Shown: positions 1 through 7,910, counted from the stretch's first letter. The stretch is 43,567 nt of DNA from Yanghanlia caeni (GCA_030733815.1 JAUZQE010000022.1:1-43567), one strand, 5' to 3'. The notes: generated from the letters alone by a model not told the origin. A program made the numbers and translations.

Positions 1-39
1 GCCTGCCGGAGCCGTTTGCGCCCCCGCCACTGCGACCAC
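1..39 (-). CDS. Possible 5' end of a leftward gene cut by the window edge
   Basis: Reading leftward from a GTG at position 39 gives a 13-residue open frame, VVAVAGAQTAPAG. The pattern of a short beta-strand followed by Gln and small residues resembles the N-terminus of carbon-nitrogen hydrolases (nitrilase family). The frame is also open upstream of the GTG, and no clear ribosome binding site precedes it. Thirteen residues cannot establish a family, so this is only a pointer to what may lie to the left. An alternative leftward ATG near position 60 opens another frame with no recognisable character. Confidence 0.2.
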   Translation of the reverse strand, partial: MVAVAGAQTAPAG

Positions 40-170
40 TCGTTTGCTGAGCCCTGCATCATACCACGATTCAGAAGACCCGCGTGCACGTTGAACAATC
101 AACCTGCCCTTGCCGGAACATTCGCCCGATGCCGCGTGCCAATACAGCAACAACGACCGGGTATGCGCCG

Positions 171-200
171 CGAGACTTAAGGGTTAACCCGGAAGTCTCG
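171..200. repeat. Nested inverted repeat in the 40-335 non-coding stretch
   Basis: The outer arms CGAGACTT (171-178) and AAGTCTCG (193-200) are perfectly complementary. They enclose the perfect 10-bp palindrome GGGTTAACCC (181-190), offset by two bases on each side. No T-run follows on either strand, so a terminator is unlikely. An operator or a cruciform-prone site is more plausible. I see no gene in the rest of 40-335. Confidence 0.5.
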
Positions 201-335
201 TGAAGCAAGGAAGCGAACTATAGCATGAAAAATTTGGGGGTGTGCAAACGCAGGCAGCGACTCGCGAATGACGGATTTGATTGCCGCCTGAGTGGCCCAG
301 AGGTGGCCCCGAATAATTCCCACCTTCACAGCCAC

Positions 336-380
336 TTGCAGAAATCGAACGAACGTTCGATATAATATTATGCAGGAGGA
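336..380 (+). promoter_or_regulatory. Promoter with overlapping palindromic operator and strong RBS
   Basis: TATAAT at 361-366 is a perfect -10 box. A -35-like TTGCAG lies at 336-341, with a longish 19-bp spacer. The 10-bp palindrome CGAACGTTCG (350-359) sits between them and touches the -10 box, where a bound repressor would block RNA polymerase. AGGAGGA at 374-380 is a strong Shine-Dalgarno sequence nine bases before the ATG at 390. The TetR gene at the end of the operon is the natural candidate to bind here; that link is inference. Confidence 0.6.
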
Positions 381-389
381 TGATGACCC

Positions 390-1157
390 ATGAACGAACT
401 CTTTTCATTGAACGGGCGCACCGCCCTCGTGACGGGGGCTGCCGGCGGCCTTGGCGCACACTTTTCACGTACGCTCGCCAGGGCCGGTGCGCGGGTGGTG
501 CTGGCAGGCCGGCGCCTGGAACCCTTGCAGGCCGTGGCGAACGAACTCGCAGCGCAGGGCGCACAGGTCACGGCCGTATCCATGGACGTGACCAGTGAGG
601 TGTCGGTGCAAGCCGCGCTCGATCAGGCAGAACAGGCACTCGGACCCGTCGACATCGCGGTGTGTAACGCCGGTGCCGCCCTCACCAAGCCCTCGCTCAA
701 GCTCAGCGCGGACGAATGGGATTCGGTGATGAACGTCAACCTCAAGGGCTGCTGGCTGGTCGCCAACACTGTGGCCAAACGCCTGGTTGACGCCGGCAGG
801 GAAGGCAACATCATCAACATTTCGTCGATTCTCGGCTACCGGGTCGCGGGTGCCGTGGTGCCGTACACCGTGTCCAAGGCGGGCCTCGAGCAGCTGACCC
901 GCGCGCTTGCGCTGGAGTGGGCCCGCTACGGCATTCGTGTCAATGCCATTGCCCCCGGCTATATCGAAACCGACCTGAACCGCGAGTTCTTCGCGTCGGA
1001 AGCCGGTCAGACCCTGATTCGCCGCATTCCCCAGCGTCGCCTGGGCAGCCCCCAGGATCTCGACGGTGCCCTGCTGCTTCTGGCCTCCGACGCCTCACGT
1101 TTCATGACTGGCAGCTCCATCGTCGTCGATGGCGGCCATCTGCAGTCTTCGCTCTGA
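390..1157 (+). CDS. Short-chain dehydrogenase/reductase (FabG-like SDR)
   Basis: This 255-residue cytosolic NAD(P)-dependent oxidoreductase is of classical SDR length. The Rossmann motif TGAAGGLG is at residues 15-22, NAG at 93-95, catalytic Ser146, and the YxxxK pair Tyr159/Lys163. A proline-glycine stretch and an LLASDAS...VVDGG ending close the fold as in FabG and glucose-1-dehydrogenase relatives. The ATG at 390 is chosen because AGGAGGA lies nine bases upstream and the Rossmann motif then falls at the usual distance. It is the first gene of an operon with an acyl-CoA dehydrogenase and an APH-type kinase, so a 3-hydroxyacyl-CoA or related hydroxy-acid substrate is likely. In the Lva system of Pseudomonas putida the SDR LvaD acts with a kinase and an acyl-CoA dehydrogenase. 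The exact substrate cannot be read from the sequence. Confidence 0.92.
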   Translation: MNELFSLNGRTALVTGAAGGLGAHFSRTLARAGARVVLAGRRLEPLQAVANELAAQGAQVTAVSMDVTSEVSVQAALDQAEQALGPVDIAVCNAGAALTKPSLKLSADEWDSVMNVNLKGCWLVANTVAKRLVDAGREGNIINISSILGYRVAGAVVPYTVSKAGLEQLTRALALEWARYGIRVNAIAPGYIETDLNREFFASEAGQTLIRRIPQRRLGSPQDLDGALLLLASDASRFMTGSSIVVDGGHLQSSL

Positions 1158-1202
1158 ATCCCGGTTCAGCCTCTACATTAATTACAGGAACAGGTACACG
1201 AT

Positions 1203-2399
1203 ATGGATTTCAATCTGCCCGAACACGGCGAACAACTGCGCCGCAAGATTCGCCGCTTTGTCGATGAAGTGCTGATTCCCCTGGAAGCAAAGAGCAGCTC
1301 GTACGACGAGCACGAGAACATCGCCGAGCCGCTACTCGAGGAACTGCGCAGCCAGGCCCGCAGCGAAGGGCTTTGGGCGCTGCAAATGCCTGTCGAGCGC
1401 GGCGGCCAGGGGTGCAGCGTGGTCGAGATGGCCGCGTGCTACGAGGAAATGAACCGCTCGATCTTCGGCCCCGTCGTCTTCAACTGCGCGGCACCCGATG
1501 ACGGCAACATGATGGTGCTGGAGAAGGTGGCAACGCCCGAACAGAAGGAACGCTGGCTGCAGCCGATCGTTGACGGCACGGTGCGTTCGTCGTTCGTCAT
1601 GACCGAGCCGGCACCCGGCGCAGGTTCCGACCCGTCGATGATGCGCACCACCGCCGAGCGCAAGGGCGACGGCTGGGTCGTGCATGGCCGCAAGCACTTC
1701 ATCACCGGTGCCGCCGCCGCCACGCACTTCATCCTCATCGCCAAAACGTCCGATGATCCGCGCAAAGGCCTGTCGGCCTTCCTCTTTCACAAAGACGATC
1801 CGAACTGGAAGATCGTGCGCCGCATACCGATCATGGGCCCCGAAGAACACGGCGGCCATTGCGAGATCGAGTTCAATGGCCTGTACATTCCCGATGAAAA
1901 CCGCCTGATGAACGTGGGCGACGGCCTCAAGCTCACCCAGATTCGCCTGGGCACCGCACGCCTGACCCACTGCATGCGCTGGCTGGGGCTGGCCAAGCGT
2001 TCCCTCGAGATCGCGACTGCCTATGTAGCGGAACGCGAGTCGTTCGGCCTCAAGCTCGCCGAGCGTGAAGGCGTACAGTGGATGCTGGGCGGCGCTGCCA
2101 TGGATATCCAGATCGGCCGCTTGCTTACCATGCACGCCGCCTGGAAGCTGGACACCGGCGACTTCGCCCGCAAGGAGGTGTCGATGGCAAAGGTGGCCGT
2201 TGCCGATACTCTGCACAAGGCAGTCGATACGGCGATCCAGCTGTGCGGCGCCCGCGGCTATTCGCGTGACACTCCGCTCGAGTGGATCTACCGCTACGCC
2301 CGTCAGGCACGGCTGGTCGACGGTGCTTCGGAAGTGCACCGTATGGTGCTGTCGCGCAACCTCATGAACGACGGCATCGATTTCTGGAATTGGGGCTGA
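1203..2399 (+). CDS. Acyl-CoA dehydrogenase family protein
   Basis: This 398-residue flavoprotein has full acyl-CoA dehydrogenase architecture: a helical N-terminal domain, a central beta domain with the signature MTEPAPGAGSD starting near residue 133, and a C-terminal helical domain with QLCGARGYSRD and DGASEVHRMVLSR. It should bind FAD and an acyl-CoA. It lies 45 bases after the SDR and one base before the kinase gene, so co-transcription is near certain. Sequence style (long FIMGPEEHGGHCEIEF-like segment, C-terminal DGASEVHR) is closer to the ACAD10/ACAD11 and LvaC group than to short-chain butyryl-CoA dehydrogenases; this is my judgement from motif style, not an alignment. In that group the enzyme can process phosphorylated 4-hydroxyacyl-CoA made by the neighbouring kinase. 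A plain fatty acyl-CoA dehydrogenase remains possible. Confidence 0.92.
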   Translation: MDFNLPEHGEQLRRKIRRFVDEVLIPLEAKSSSYDEHENIAEPLLEELRSQARSEGLWALQMPVERGGQGCSVVEMAACYEEMNRSIFGPVVFNCAAPDDGNMMVLEKVATPEQKERWLQPIVDGTVRSSFVMTEPAPGAGSDPSMMRTTAERKGDGWVVHGRKHFITGAAAATHFILIAKTSDDPRKGLSAFLFHKDDPNWKIVRRIPIMGPEEHGGHCEIEFNGLYIPDENRLMNVGDGLKLTQIRLGTARLTHCMRWLGLAKRSLEIATAYVAERESFGLKLAEREGVQWMLGGAAMDIQIGRLLTMHAAWKLDTGDFARKEVSMAKVAVADTLHKAVDTAIQLCGARGYSRDTPLEWIYRYARQARLVDGASEVHRMVLSRNLMNDGIDFWNWG

Positions 2400-2400
2400 C

Positions 2401-3912
2401 ATGACGCAACCGGAACCTCAGGTACGAATCAGCGCGGCCGTTGCCGCGGAGGACGCCGACACCGCAACGGCACTGGGGCGCTACGTCGCCCTGCAGAGCG
2501 GCGCACGGGCGGTAACGGTCACCGGCTTCTCGCGACTGACTGGCGGCGCCATCCAGGACAACTATGCACTCACACTCGAATGCGCGGGGGGCAGCCGCAG
2601 CGGCCTGCAAAAGCTGGTGGTGCGCAGCGATGCGCCTTCACAGGTGGCCGCCAGCCTCTCGCGCGCGCAAGAGTTTCATGTGCTGCGCGCCGCCTTCAAG
2701 GCGGGCGTCACGGTTCCCGAGCCCCTTTGGTTGTGTGAAGACGCGGATGTCATCGGCGCCCCGTTCTGCGTGATGACCTGGGTGCCGGGCAGCGCGTCGG
2801 GCCGTGAACTGGTCCGGGGCATCACCACCCCGGAACAGGGTCGCGACCTGGTCACTCAATTGGGCGATCAGCTGGCACGCCTGCACAAAGTCGCGCCTCC
2901 CATGGAATCGCTGTCCTTCCTCAAAGAGCCCGCCGGTGTGCCGGCACTGGCACGCGTGCAGGAATACCGTGCGGCGCTCGACGCCATTCCCCGCCCGCAC
3001 CCCGTGCTGGAATGGGCGTTGAACTGGCTGGAAGACCATGCCCCCGATTCTGGCCTGCGCGCTTTGTGCCATGGCGACTTTCGTACCGGCAACTACATGG
3101 TTCACGAAGGCCGCGTCACGGCTGTCCTCGACTGGGAGTTTGCCTCGTGGGGTGATCCGCTCGAAGACCTTGGCTGGCTGTGCGCACGCAGCTGGCGCTT
3201 TGGCGCCCCCCAGCGCGAAGTGGGCGGCATCGGCGACAAGGCCGACCTGTATGCCGCCTGGGAGCGCGGCACGGGCTGGAAGGTGGATGACGCCCAGGTG
3301 TGCTACTGGGAGGTGATGGCAATGGTGCGTTGGGCCATCATTGCCCTGCAACAGGGTGAACGCCACCTATCGGGCGAACAGACCTCGCTCGAGCTGGCCT
3401 TGACAGGACGCATGCTGCCAGAGATCGAGTTCGACATTCTGTGCCGCATCGACGAACTGGAAGGCCGGCTCACGGAAAGCGAAGACATCGCCACGGCACA
3501 GAACGCGCGGGCGGCCGTACCGCCCGCCTTTGCGGCACCCGACGGCGTCAATCTGCTTGAAACGGCACGGCGCACGTTACTCGATACCCTGCTGGCGCAG
3601 CTGCCGCGTGCACTGACGTATGATGCCCTCATGACAGCAAACGCCATGGCAATCAGCGCGCGCGAACTGGCCGACGCGGGAGCATCAGCGGCTGCCGCGC
3701 AGGCGGCAATCGACGCATTCCTCGCCGACCTGGGCCCAGCGGAACACGCTGACGCGCACGTTACCGAATCTCCTGAAAGCCGGCTCGCACGGCTGCTTCG
3801 GACGCGCGGTGTCGATGCAGCACATTTCGACAGGCTGCGGCAAATGCTGTTCGCGCAGACCCGCGCGCGGCTTCGCATCAGCAACCCCAAGTACCTTGCA
3901 GGGCGCCCATGA
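2401..3912 (+). CDS. APH-family kinase fused to a DUF6285-like C-terminal domain
   Basis: The protein has 503 residues. Residues 1 to about 350 form an aminoglycoside-phosphotransferase-like kinase: the catalytic-loop motif HGDFRTGN covers residues 224-231 (His224, Asp226, Asn231) and the metal-binding segment LDWEFASWGDP starts near residue 243. Residues 381-503 form a separate helical domain (NLLETARRTLLD... ANAMAISARE... RARLRISNPKYL) that fits DUF6285, usually encoded as a separate small protein next to such kinases. In ACAD10/11 and the Lva pathway a kinase of this family phosphorylates 4-hydroxyacyl-CoA for the partner dehydrogenase. In Lva the kinase LvaA needs the small protein LvaB, and this gene could be an LvaA-LvaB fusion; the LvaB/DUF6285 equivalence is from memory. 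The start is one base after the dehydrogenase stop, and the 3' end overlaps the TetR gene by four bases. Antibiotic resistance is unlikely from context. Confidence 0.85.
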   Translation: MTQPEPQVRISAAVAAEDADTATALGRYVALQSGARAVTVTGFSRLTGGAIQDNYALTLECAGGSRSGLQKLVVRSDAPSQVAASLSRAQEFHVLRAAFKAGVTVPEPLWLCEDADVIGAPFCVMTWVPGSASGRELVRGITTPEQGRDLVTQLGDQLARLHKVAPPMESLSFLKEPAGVPALARVQEYRAALDAIPRPHPVLEWALNWLEDHAPDSGLRALCHGDFRTGNYMVHEGRVTAVLDWEFASWGDPLEDLGWLCARSWRFGAPQREVGGIGDKADLYAAWERGTGWKVDDAQVCYWEVMAMVRWAIIALQQGERHLSGEQTSLELALTGRMLPEIEFDILCRIDELEGRLTESEDIATAQNARAAVPPAFAAPDGVNLLETARRTLLDTLLAQLPRALTYDALMTANAMAISARELADAGASAAAAQAAIDAFLADLGPAEHADAHVTESPESRLARLLRTRGVDAAHFDRLRQMLFAQTRARLRISNPKYLAGRP

Positions 3913-4610
3913 TTCAGGATTTCGAGTCGTTCAAGGCGGAATTCAATCTCTCGAAGGTAGAGGCCTGTCAGGCACTGTACCGGCAGAACACCGACCGCAT
4001 ACGCATCAAGAAGGAACACGTCGCCGTGGCAAACTTGGTGCGTATCATCGACTCGACCCTGCGCCTGGCACGCGCCAAGGGCTTTCATGCCATGTCGCTG
4101 CGCGATCTTTCAGCAGACTCGGGGCTGAGCATTGGCGGCCTGTACGCCTACCTGCGCAGCAAGGATGACCTGGTGCATCTGGTGCAGCTGCATGGCATGC
4201 TGCTGACACGGCGCACCCTGCATGAATACATCGGCAGGGTGTCGCACCCCCGCCAGCGGTTGCACGCCGCGATCCGGGCGCATGTGTACCTGAGCGAACT
4301 GATGCAGCCCTGGTTCTACTTCTCGTTCATGGAGGCTCGCAATCTGCCGCCACGGTACCGGCAGGAAGCCGTGGCCAACGAACGCGAAGTCGAAGACATC
4401 ATTCACGACATCATCGTCGATGGGATAGCGCGACAGGCGTTCGGCACGGTGGATGCACGGCTCGTGGCAAGCCTTTCGAAAGCCATGATGCAAGATTGGT
4501 ACTTGAAGCGCCGCAAGTACCGCGACTACGACGTCGGGCCCACGGCCTATGCCGATCTGATCTGCTCGGTGCTCGACCGTTACCTGGGAGCCGAAGCCGC
4601 CCCGGCGTAA
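3909..4610 (+). CDS. TetR/AcrR-family transcriptional regulator
   Basis: This 233-residue protein has a TetR-type helix-turn-helix at about residues 62-86 (AMSLRDLSADSGLSIGGLYAYLRSK) and a helical ligand-binding C-terminal domain. About 40 residues precede the DNA-binding domain, longer than usual. The ATG overlaps the kinase stop in an ATGA, indicating translational coupling, so the repressor is made with the operon it probably controls. The palindrome at 350-359 is the likely operator. In similar catabolic operons the ligand is an acyl-CoA intermediate; that is inference. The gene is convergent with msrA and only 16 bases separate them, with no obvious terminator. Confidence 0.9.
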   Translation: MIQDFESFKAEFNLSKVEACQALYRQNTDRIRIKKEHVAVANLVRIIDSTLRLARAKGFHAMSLRDLSADSGLSIGGLYAYLRSKDDLVHLVQLHGMLLTRRTLHEYIGRVSHPRQRLHAAIRAHVYLSELMQPWFYFSFMEARNLPPRYRQEAVANEREVEDIIHDIIVDGIARQAFGTVDARLVASLSKAMMQDWYLKRRKYRDYDVGPTAYADLICSVLDRYLGAEAAPA

Positions 4611-4626
4611 TGGCCGCGCACCAGCC

Positions 4627-5205
4627 TTACTTCAGCCACTCGCGGTAGCGCTGCCGGAACTTGGCAAGCTTGGGGTGAATCACGGCCTGGCAATACCCCT
4701 GCCAGGGATTGCGAGCATAGTAATCGTGATGCTCGGGCTCGGCGGGCCAGAAGTCGGCCGGCCCGCGCACATGCGTGACCACCTTTTGGCCAAGCGCCTG
4801 CTGCACTTCGCCGATGACCTGTTCGGCCGTGCGCTGCTGCTGCGGGCTCTGATAGAAAATGGCCGAAGCATATTGCGGCCCGACGTCGTTACCCTGACGG
4901 TCGGGCGTAGTGGGATCGTGCGTGGCGAAGAAAATTTCCAGAATCGTGGCGTAATCGATCTGAGAGCGGTCGAATTCAACCTTCACCACTTCAATGTGGC
5001 CCGTGGTGCCCGTACACACGGCCTCGTAGCTCGGCTGTTCGAGATGCCCGCCACAATACCCGGGCGTTACGGCAAGCACGCCGCGCACGCCCTTGAATAC
5101 CGCCTCGGTGCACCAGAAGCAGCCGCCGCCCAGAACGGCGACTTCGACCGAGGCGGCTGCCGCGTCGGTGGGAGTTTCAACGGGGTCGGGTTGAGAAGAA
5201 CTCAT
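4627..5205 (-). CDS. msrA: Peptide methionine (S)-S-oxide reductase
   Basis: MsrA reduces the S-epimer of methionine sulfoxide in proteins, using thioredoxin. The 192-residue product carries the diagnostic GGCFWC at residues 27-32 with catalytic Cys29, followed by GYCGGHLEQPSYEAVCTGTTGH, the typical active-site surround. The ATG at 5205 is chosen because the frame further upstream is Arg-rich antisense to the cytochrome gene, and the start overlaps the cytochrome stop in an ATGA. There is no signal peptide, so the enzyme is probably cytosolic even though its partner gene encodes an exported cytochrome. There is no fused MsrB domain. Confidence 0.95.
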   Translation of the reverse strand: MSSSQPDPVETPTDAAAASVEVAVLGGGCFWCTEAVFKGVRGVLAVTPGYCGGHLEQPSYEAVCTGTTGHIEVVKVEFDRSQIDYATILEIFFATHDPTTPDRQGNDVGPQYASAIFYQSPQQQRTAEQVIGEVQQALGQKVVTHVRGPADFWPAEPEHHDYYARNPWQGYCQAVIHPKLAKFRQRYREWLK

Positions 5206-5642
5206 GACGGATCTCCGGAGGCGGATGAATTGTTGACGTCGGCGCCCTGCTGCGACGCGTGACCGTTGCCGGCGTCGCCAGCGGCGGTCGCAGGGGTGTC
5301 GCGGCCCGACTTTGCGCGGTCGCTTTCTGGCGCGAGGCTCAGGATCCACTCGCCCAGCAGCAATGCCGTGGCGGGGTCGACATGGCTTTGCGCCGGCATG
5401 GGAATGGCGCCCCACAGCCCGCGGCTGCCCGAACGTATGGTACGCGCCAGATATTCTGCCGCCGCGTCGTTGCCGGCATAACGCAGCGCGATGCTGCGGA
5501 AACTGGGACCCACGCGCTTGGCATCAACCTGATGGCACGCCAGACACACGCTACGTTGGGCCAGTTCGTGCCCCGCATCGGTGGCGTGAGCCGGCGAGCC
5601 GGCCAAGACTGCAACAGCAAACAGCAGACCACGGAATTTCAT
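5202..5642 (-). CDS. Periplasmic c-type cytochrome (cytochrome c551/c552-like)
   Basis: From the ATG at 5642 the product has 146 residues, with a signal peptide ending near SPAHA at about residues 16-20. The heme-binding CLACH motif has Cys33, Cys36 and His37, and a probable distal ligand Met82 lies in [18 protein letters not shown] and the WILSLAP helix complete a class I monoheme fold of about 85 residues. The last 40 or so residues (Ser, Gly, Ala, Asp, Asn rich) form a tail beyond the fold and look disordered. A TTG one codon upstream is also possible, but the ATG has GAGGAAAT upstream at workable spacing. The overlap with msrA suggests shared expression, perhaps under oxidative stress. 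Confidence 0.88.
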   Translation of the reverse strand: MKFRGLLFAVAVLAGSPAHATDAGHELAQRSVCLACHQVDAKRVGPSFRSIALRYAGNDAAAEYLARTIRSGSRGLWGAIPMPAQSHVDPATALLLGEWILSLAPESDRAKSGRDTPATAAGDAGNGHASQQGADVNNSSASGDPS

Positions 5643-5772
5643 CAACGCGATTTCCTCCGCTCAAGCCCGGGAATCGTCGCCGGGCGTTCCTCCGTCATTC
5701 GGCAGATGCGGTCGCAAGGGCCGCTCCGGAGGTTATTATCGGCGATATTGCCTTCGATGGTTCCGACACTTC

Positions 5773-6567
5773 ATGCTGCACCACCCACAGATCGACCCCA
5801 TCGCCCTGCAACTGGGCCCCGTTTCCATTCACTGGTATGGCCTGATGTACCTGCTTGGCTTTGCCGCGGTGTGGCTGCTGGGCCGGCGCCGCATCCGCCA
5901 GGGGTGCAGCGCGCTTAGCGTGCGTGACCTGGAAGACATCATTTTTTATAGCGTGATCGGTGTGGTGGCGGGCGGGCGACTCGGCTATGCGCTCATTTAC
6001 AAGCCTGGCCAGTATCTGGCCAGCCCGCTCGACATTCTGCGTATCTGGGAAGGCGGCATGTCGTTTCACGGCGGGCTGATCGGCGTGATCGTGGTGTGGA
6101 TCTGGTACGCGCGGCGCCGGGGCATGTCGTTCTTCGACGTCAGCGACTTCATCGCGCCCATGATTCCACTGGGTCTGGCTGCCGGCCGCTGGGGCAACTT
6201 CATCAATGGCGAACTTTGGGGCCGCCCCACCGACCTGCCCTGGGGCATGGTGTTTCCGCATGCGGGGCCTATTGCGCGCCACCCTTCGCAGCTATACGAA
6301 ATGGTGCTTGAAGGCCTGCTGCTGTTTGCCTTTCTGTGGTGGTACTCCAGCACGCCACGCCGCCGCGGGCAGGTCAGCGGCATGTTCCTGCTGGGCTACG
6401 GCACCGCCCGCTTCCTGGTCGAATTCACCCGCGAGCCCGACGACTTCCTGGGCCTGCTCGCGGGCGGGCTCTCCATGGGCCAGCTGCTGTCGATACCAAT
6501 GGTGCTGGCCGGAGCCTTCATTCTTTGGCGCTGTGCAGGAAGATCGTCCCCTGAACCGACAGACTGA
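5773..6567 (+). CDS. lgt: Prolipoprotein diacylglyceryl transferase
   Basis: Lgt transfers diacylglycerol from phosphatidylglycerol to the lipobox cysteine of prolipoproteins in the inner membrane; Pal encoded at 20688 is one expected substrate. The 264-residue product has about seven membrane segments, the HGGLIG motif, the signature [15 protein letters not shown], and the typical [12 protein letters not shown] and TREPD segments. Length and start ([26 protein letters not shown]) match the family. It is divergent from the cytochrome gene, with 130 bases between them, and its 3' end overlaps the convergent SIMPL gene by 50 bases. Confidence 0.97.
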   Translation: MLHHPQIDPIALQLGPVSIHWYGLMYLLGFAAVWLLGRRRIRQGCSALSVRDLEDIIFYSVIGVVAGGRLGYALIYKPGQYLASPLDILRIWEGGMSFHGGLIGVIVVWIWYARRRGMSFFDVSDFIAPMIPLGLAAGRWGNFINGELWGRPTDLPWGMVFPHAGPIARHPSQLYEMVLEGLLLFAFLWWYSSTPRRRGQVSGMFLLGYGTARFLVEFTREPDDFLGLLAGGLSMGQLLSIPMVLAGAFILWRCAGRSSPEPTD

Positions 6568-7267
6568 TCCGTTCCGTGCCACCCTCCAGCGGAACGTTCG
6601 GCGCGCCATCGGCCGCCACCATCGCCATCATGCGGCGCGCTTCGGGCTGATACGCGGCACCCGCACCGCCCAGATCGATCTGACGGATCGAGTACGAGGC
6701 ATAGCCGAATGCCTTGGCCAGCGCATCGGCGCGTTCACGGAACGCCTTCGCGGCTTCCTCGAGCAGTGCCGCCTCGTGCCGTGCACGCTCACTCGGTGCG
6801 ACGAAGAATGAAAGATTGGCGATCGGCATACGGTCGGCCACCTCGGTTGCCGCGTTCGATGCCGCTTCGAAGTCGGTCGACTCAATAATGATTTCGGCCC
6901 GGCCGCGCCAGTTCGACACCCGTCCGTCCTGGTCGTTCATGGGCCAAACCTGATAGTTGCCGCTATATACGGTCAGCCCTTCCCTGCCCTTGAGCTGCCC
7001 CATTACGGCATCGAGCGCCTTGGTCAGTGCGGCTGCAACGTCAGCCTGCGCAGACTCGCGTATTTCCGAGGCCAGCGTGATGCGCACGGTGTCGCGCGCA
7101 ACTTCCCTGACGGCTTCCGCGCGGAGGCTGGCATACGGGTATTTCTGCGGCGTGGCGTGAGGCTCATCGTGCGCATGCGCCGGCGCAGCGGCCAAGCAGG
7201 CAAGGGTGGCGAGGCTCGCGGCCACCGCTGCGGCGCCACGGATTGAAACGCGTGAAATCCGGCTCAT
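6518..7267 (-). CDS. SIMPL-domain (DUF541) periplasmic protein
   Basis: The 249-residue protein begins with an Arg-containing, Ala-rich signal peptide ending near APAHAH at about residues 28-33. The rest matches the SIMPL/DUF541 layout: an N-terminal [19 protein letters not shown] strand region, a central [26 protein letters not shown] segment and a C-terminal half with an amphipathic helix rich in Ala and Arg ([21 protein letters not shown]). Family members are periplasmic or outer-membrane-associated and of poorly defined function (BP26/OMP28 and YggE are relatives). TGGAG lies before the ATG at 7267. The final 50 bases are antisense to the end of lgt. Confidence 0.88.
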   Translation of the reverse strand: MSRISRVSIRGAAAVAASLATLACLAAAPAHAHDEPHATPQKYPYASLRAEAVREVARDTVRITLASEIRESAQADVAAALTKALDAVMGQLKGREGLTVYSGNYQVWPMNDQDGRVSNWRGRAEIIIESTDFEAASNAATEVADRMPIANLSFFVAPSERARHEAALLEEAAKAFRERADALAKAFGYASYSIRQIDLGGAGAAYQPEARRMMAMVAADGAPNVPLEGGTERISLSVQGTIFLHSAKE

Positions 7268-7320
7268 GTGTCGGGCTCCAAAGATGTGGATTCAGGTGCC
7301 AGTTTACGTTCTGCAGCCCT

Positions 7321-7357
7321 GAAAAGAACAAAAGCCCGCCGCAAATGACGAGCTTTT
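7321..7357 (-). terminator. Rho-independent terminator after 6S RNA
   Basis: Read leftward, an 11-bp stem (7347-7357 with 7330-7340, using G-U pairs) encloses a six-base loop and is followed by TGTTCTTTT. It lies immediately downstream of the 6S RNA and would end both the 6S transcript and read-through from zapA. Confidence 0.75.
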
Positions 7358-7361
7358 GTAA

Positions 7362-7552
7362 AAGGTGCCCCGCAAGTGCCGTCTAGGCCGGCATCCTGAA
7401 CCGGAGGTTCAAGAGTGGTCGCCATCAGGACGGCTTCGGGTTCTCTACACGAGGAAGAGATCACGCCCACCGGCCAATCCGGCAACCTATGCCATTAGCA
7501 TTGGTTCAAGGAATGTATGGCCAAGTCACGAACACCGCAGGGACAAGCGGTT
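7362..7552 (-). ncRNA. ssrS: 6S RNA
   Basis: 6S RNA mimics an open promoter and sequesters sigma-70 RNA polymerase in stationary phase. The roughly 185-base leftward transcript starts just downstream of zapA, the conserved position of ssrS. The closing stem pairs CCCTGC and GTGTT (7531-7542) with GGCAC and GCGGGG near 7366-7380. The apical arm has an ATCTCT...AGAGA hairpin around 7450-7465. The 3' side of the central bubble carries the small hairpin with TTGAACC and GGTTCA arms (7397-7411), a hallmark shared with the E. coli molecule. The ends are estimated to within about ten bases. The 73-codon open frame across it is not a gene. Confidence 0.85.
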
Positions 7553-7592
7553 GAATACTGCGTGCAGTACCCTTGAATACGTTAGGGTAATT

Positions 7593-7910
7593 TTACCTTG
7601 ATTGAGCAGGCAACCCAACCACCTGATCGAGCATTGTGTGCATGTCTTCGATCTTGCGCTTGAAGTCGCCCACCGCCACGTTGGCAAGCGGGCCGTCGGG
7701 CGCGCGCATGCGCAACAATTCACCCGCGATCTGAATTGCCGCCATGACGGCAATGCGCTCGTTGCCCACCACCTTGGCAGCGCCCTTGATGGCCAGCATG
7801 CGCTGATCGACGAGCCTTACGGCTGCAAGAAGGGCTTCCTTTTCGGCAGGCAGGCACGCGAGCGAGTATTCGCGGCCCAATATGGAGACGTCGACGCGTT
7901 CCATGCTCAT
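7593..7910 (-). CDS. zapA: Cell division protein ZapA
   Basis: ZapA bundles FtsZ protofilaments at the Z-ring. The 105-residue product has the family N-terminal domain (MSMERVDVSILGREYSLACL, then PAEKEALLAAVRLVDQRM) and a C-terminal helix that forms the tetrameric coiled coil. CGGAG precedes the ATG at 7910, which overlaps the upstream coiled-coil gene by four bases. 6S RNA follows about 40 bases downstream, the conserved pairing in proteobacteria. Confidence 0.93.
   Translation of the reverse strand: MSMERVDVSILGREYSLACLPAEKEALLAAVRLVDQRMLAIKGAAKVVGNERIAVMAAIQIAGELLRMRAPDGPLANVAVGDFKRKIEDMHTMLDQVVGLPAQSR

Noticed and set aside
2401-3912. Aminoglycoside resistance gene
   Set aside because: The kinase has the APH fold motifs, but its operon partners are acyl-CoA enzymes and it carries a DUF6285-like tail, which points to metabolism.
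6591-6600. A second GAACGTTC palindrome inside the SIMPL gene
   Set aside because: It is an isolated 8-bp match within coding sequence and far from any promoter, so probably chance.
7264-7485. 73-codon leftward frame downstream of zapA
   Set aside because: It overlaps the 6S RNA and its terminator, with no ribosome binding site or recognisable protein character.
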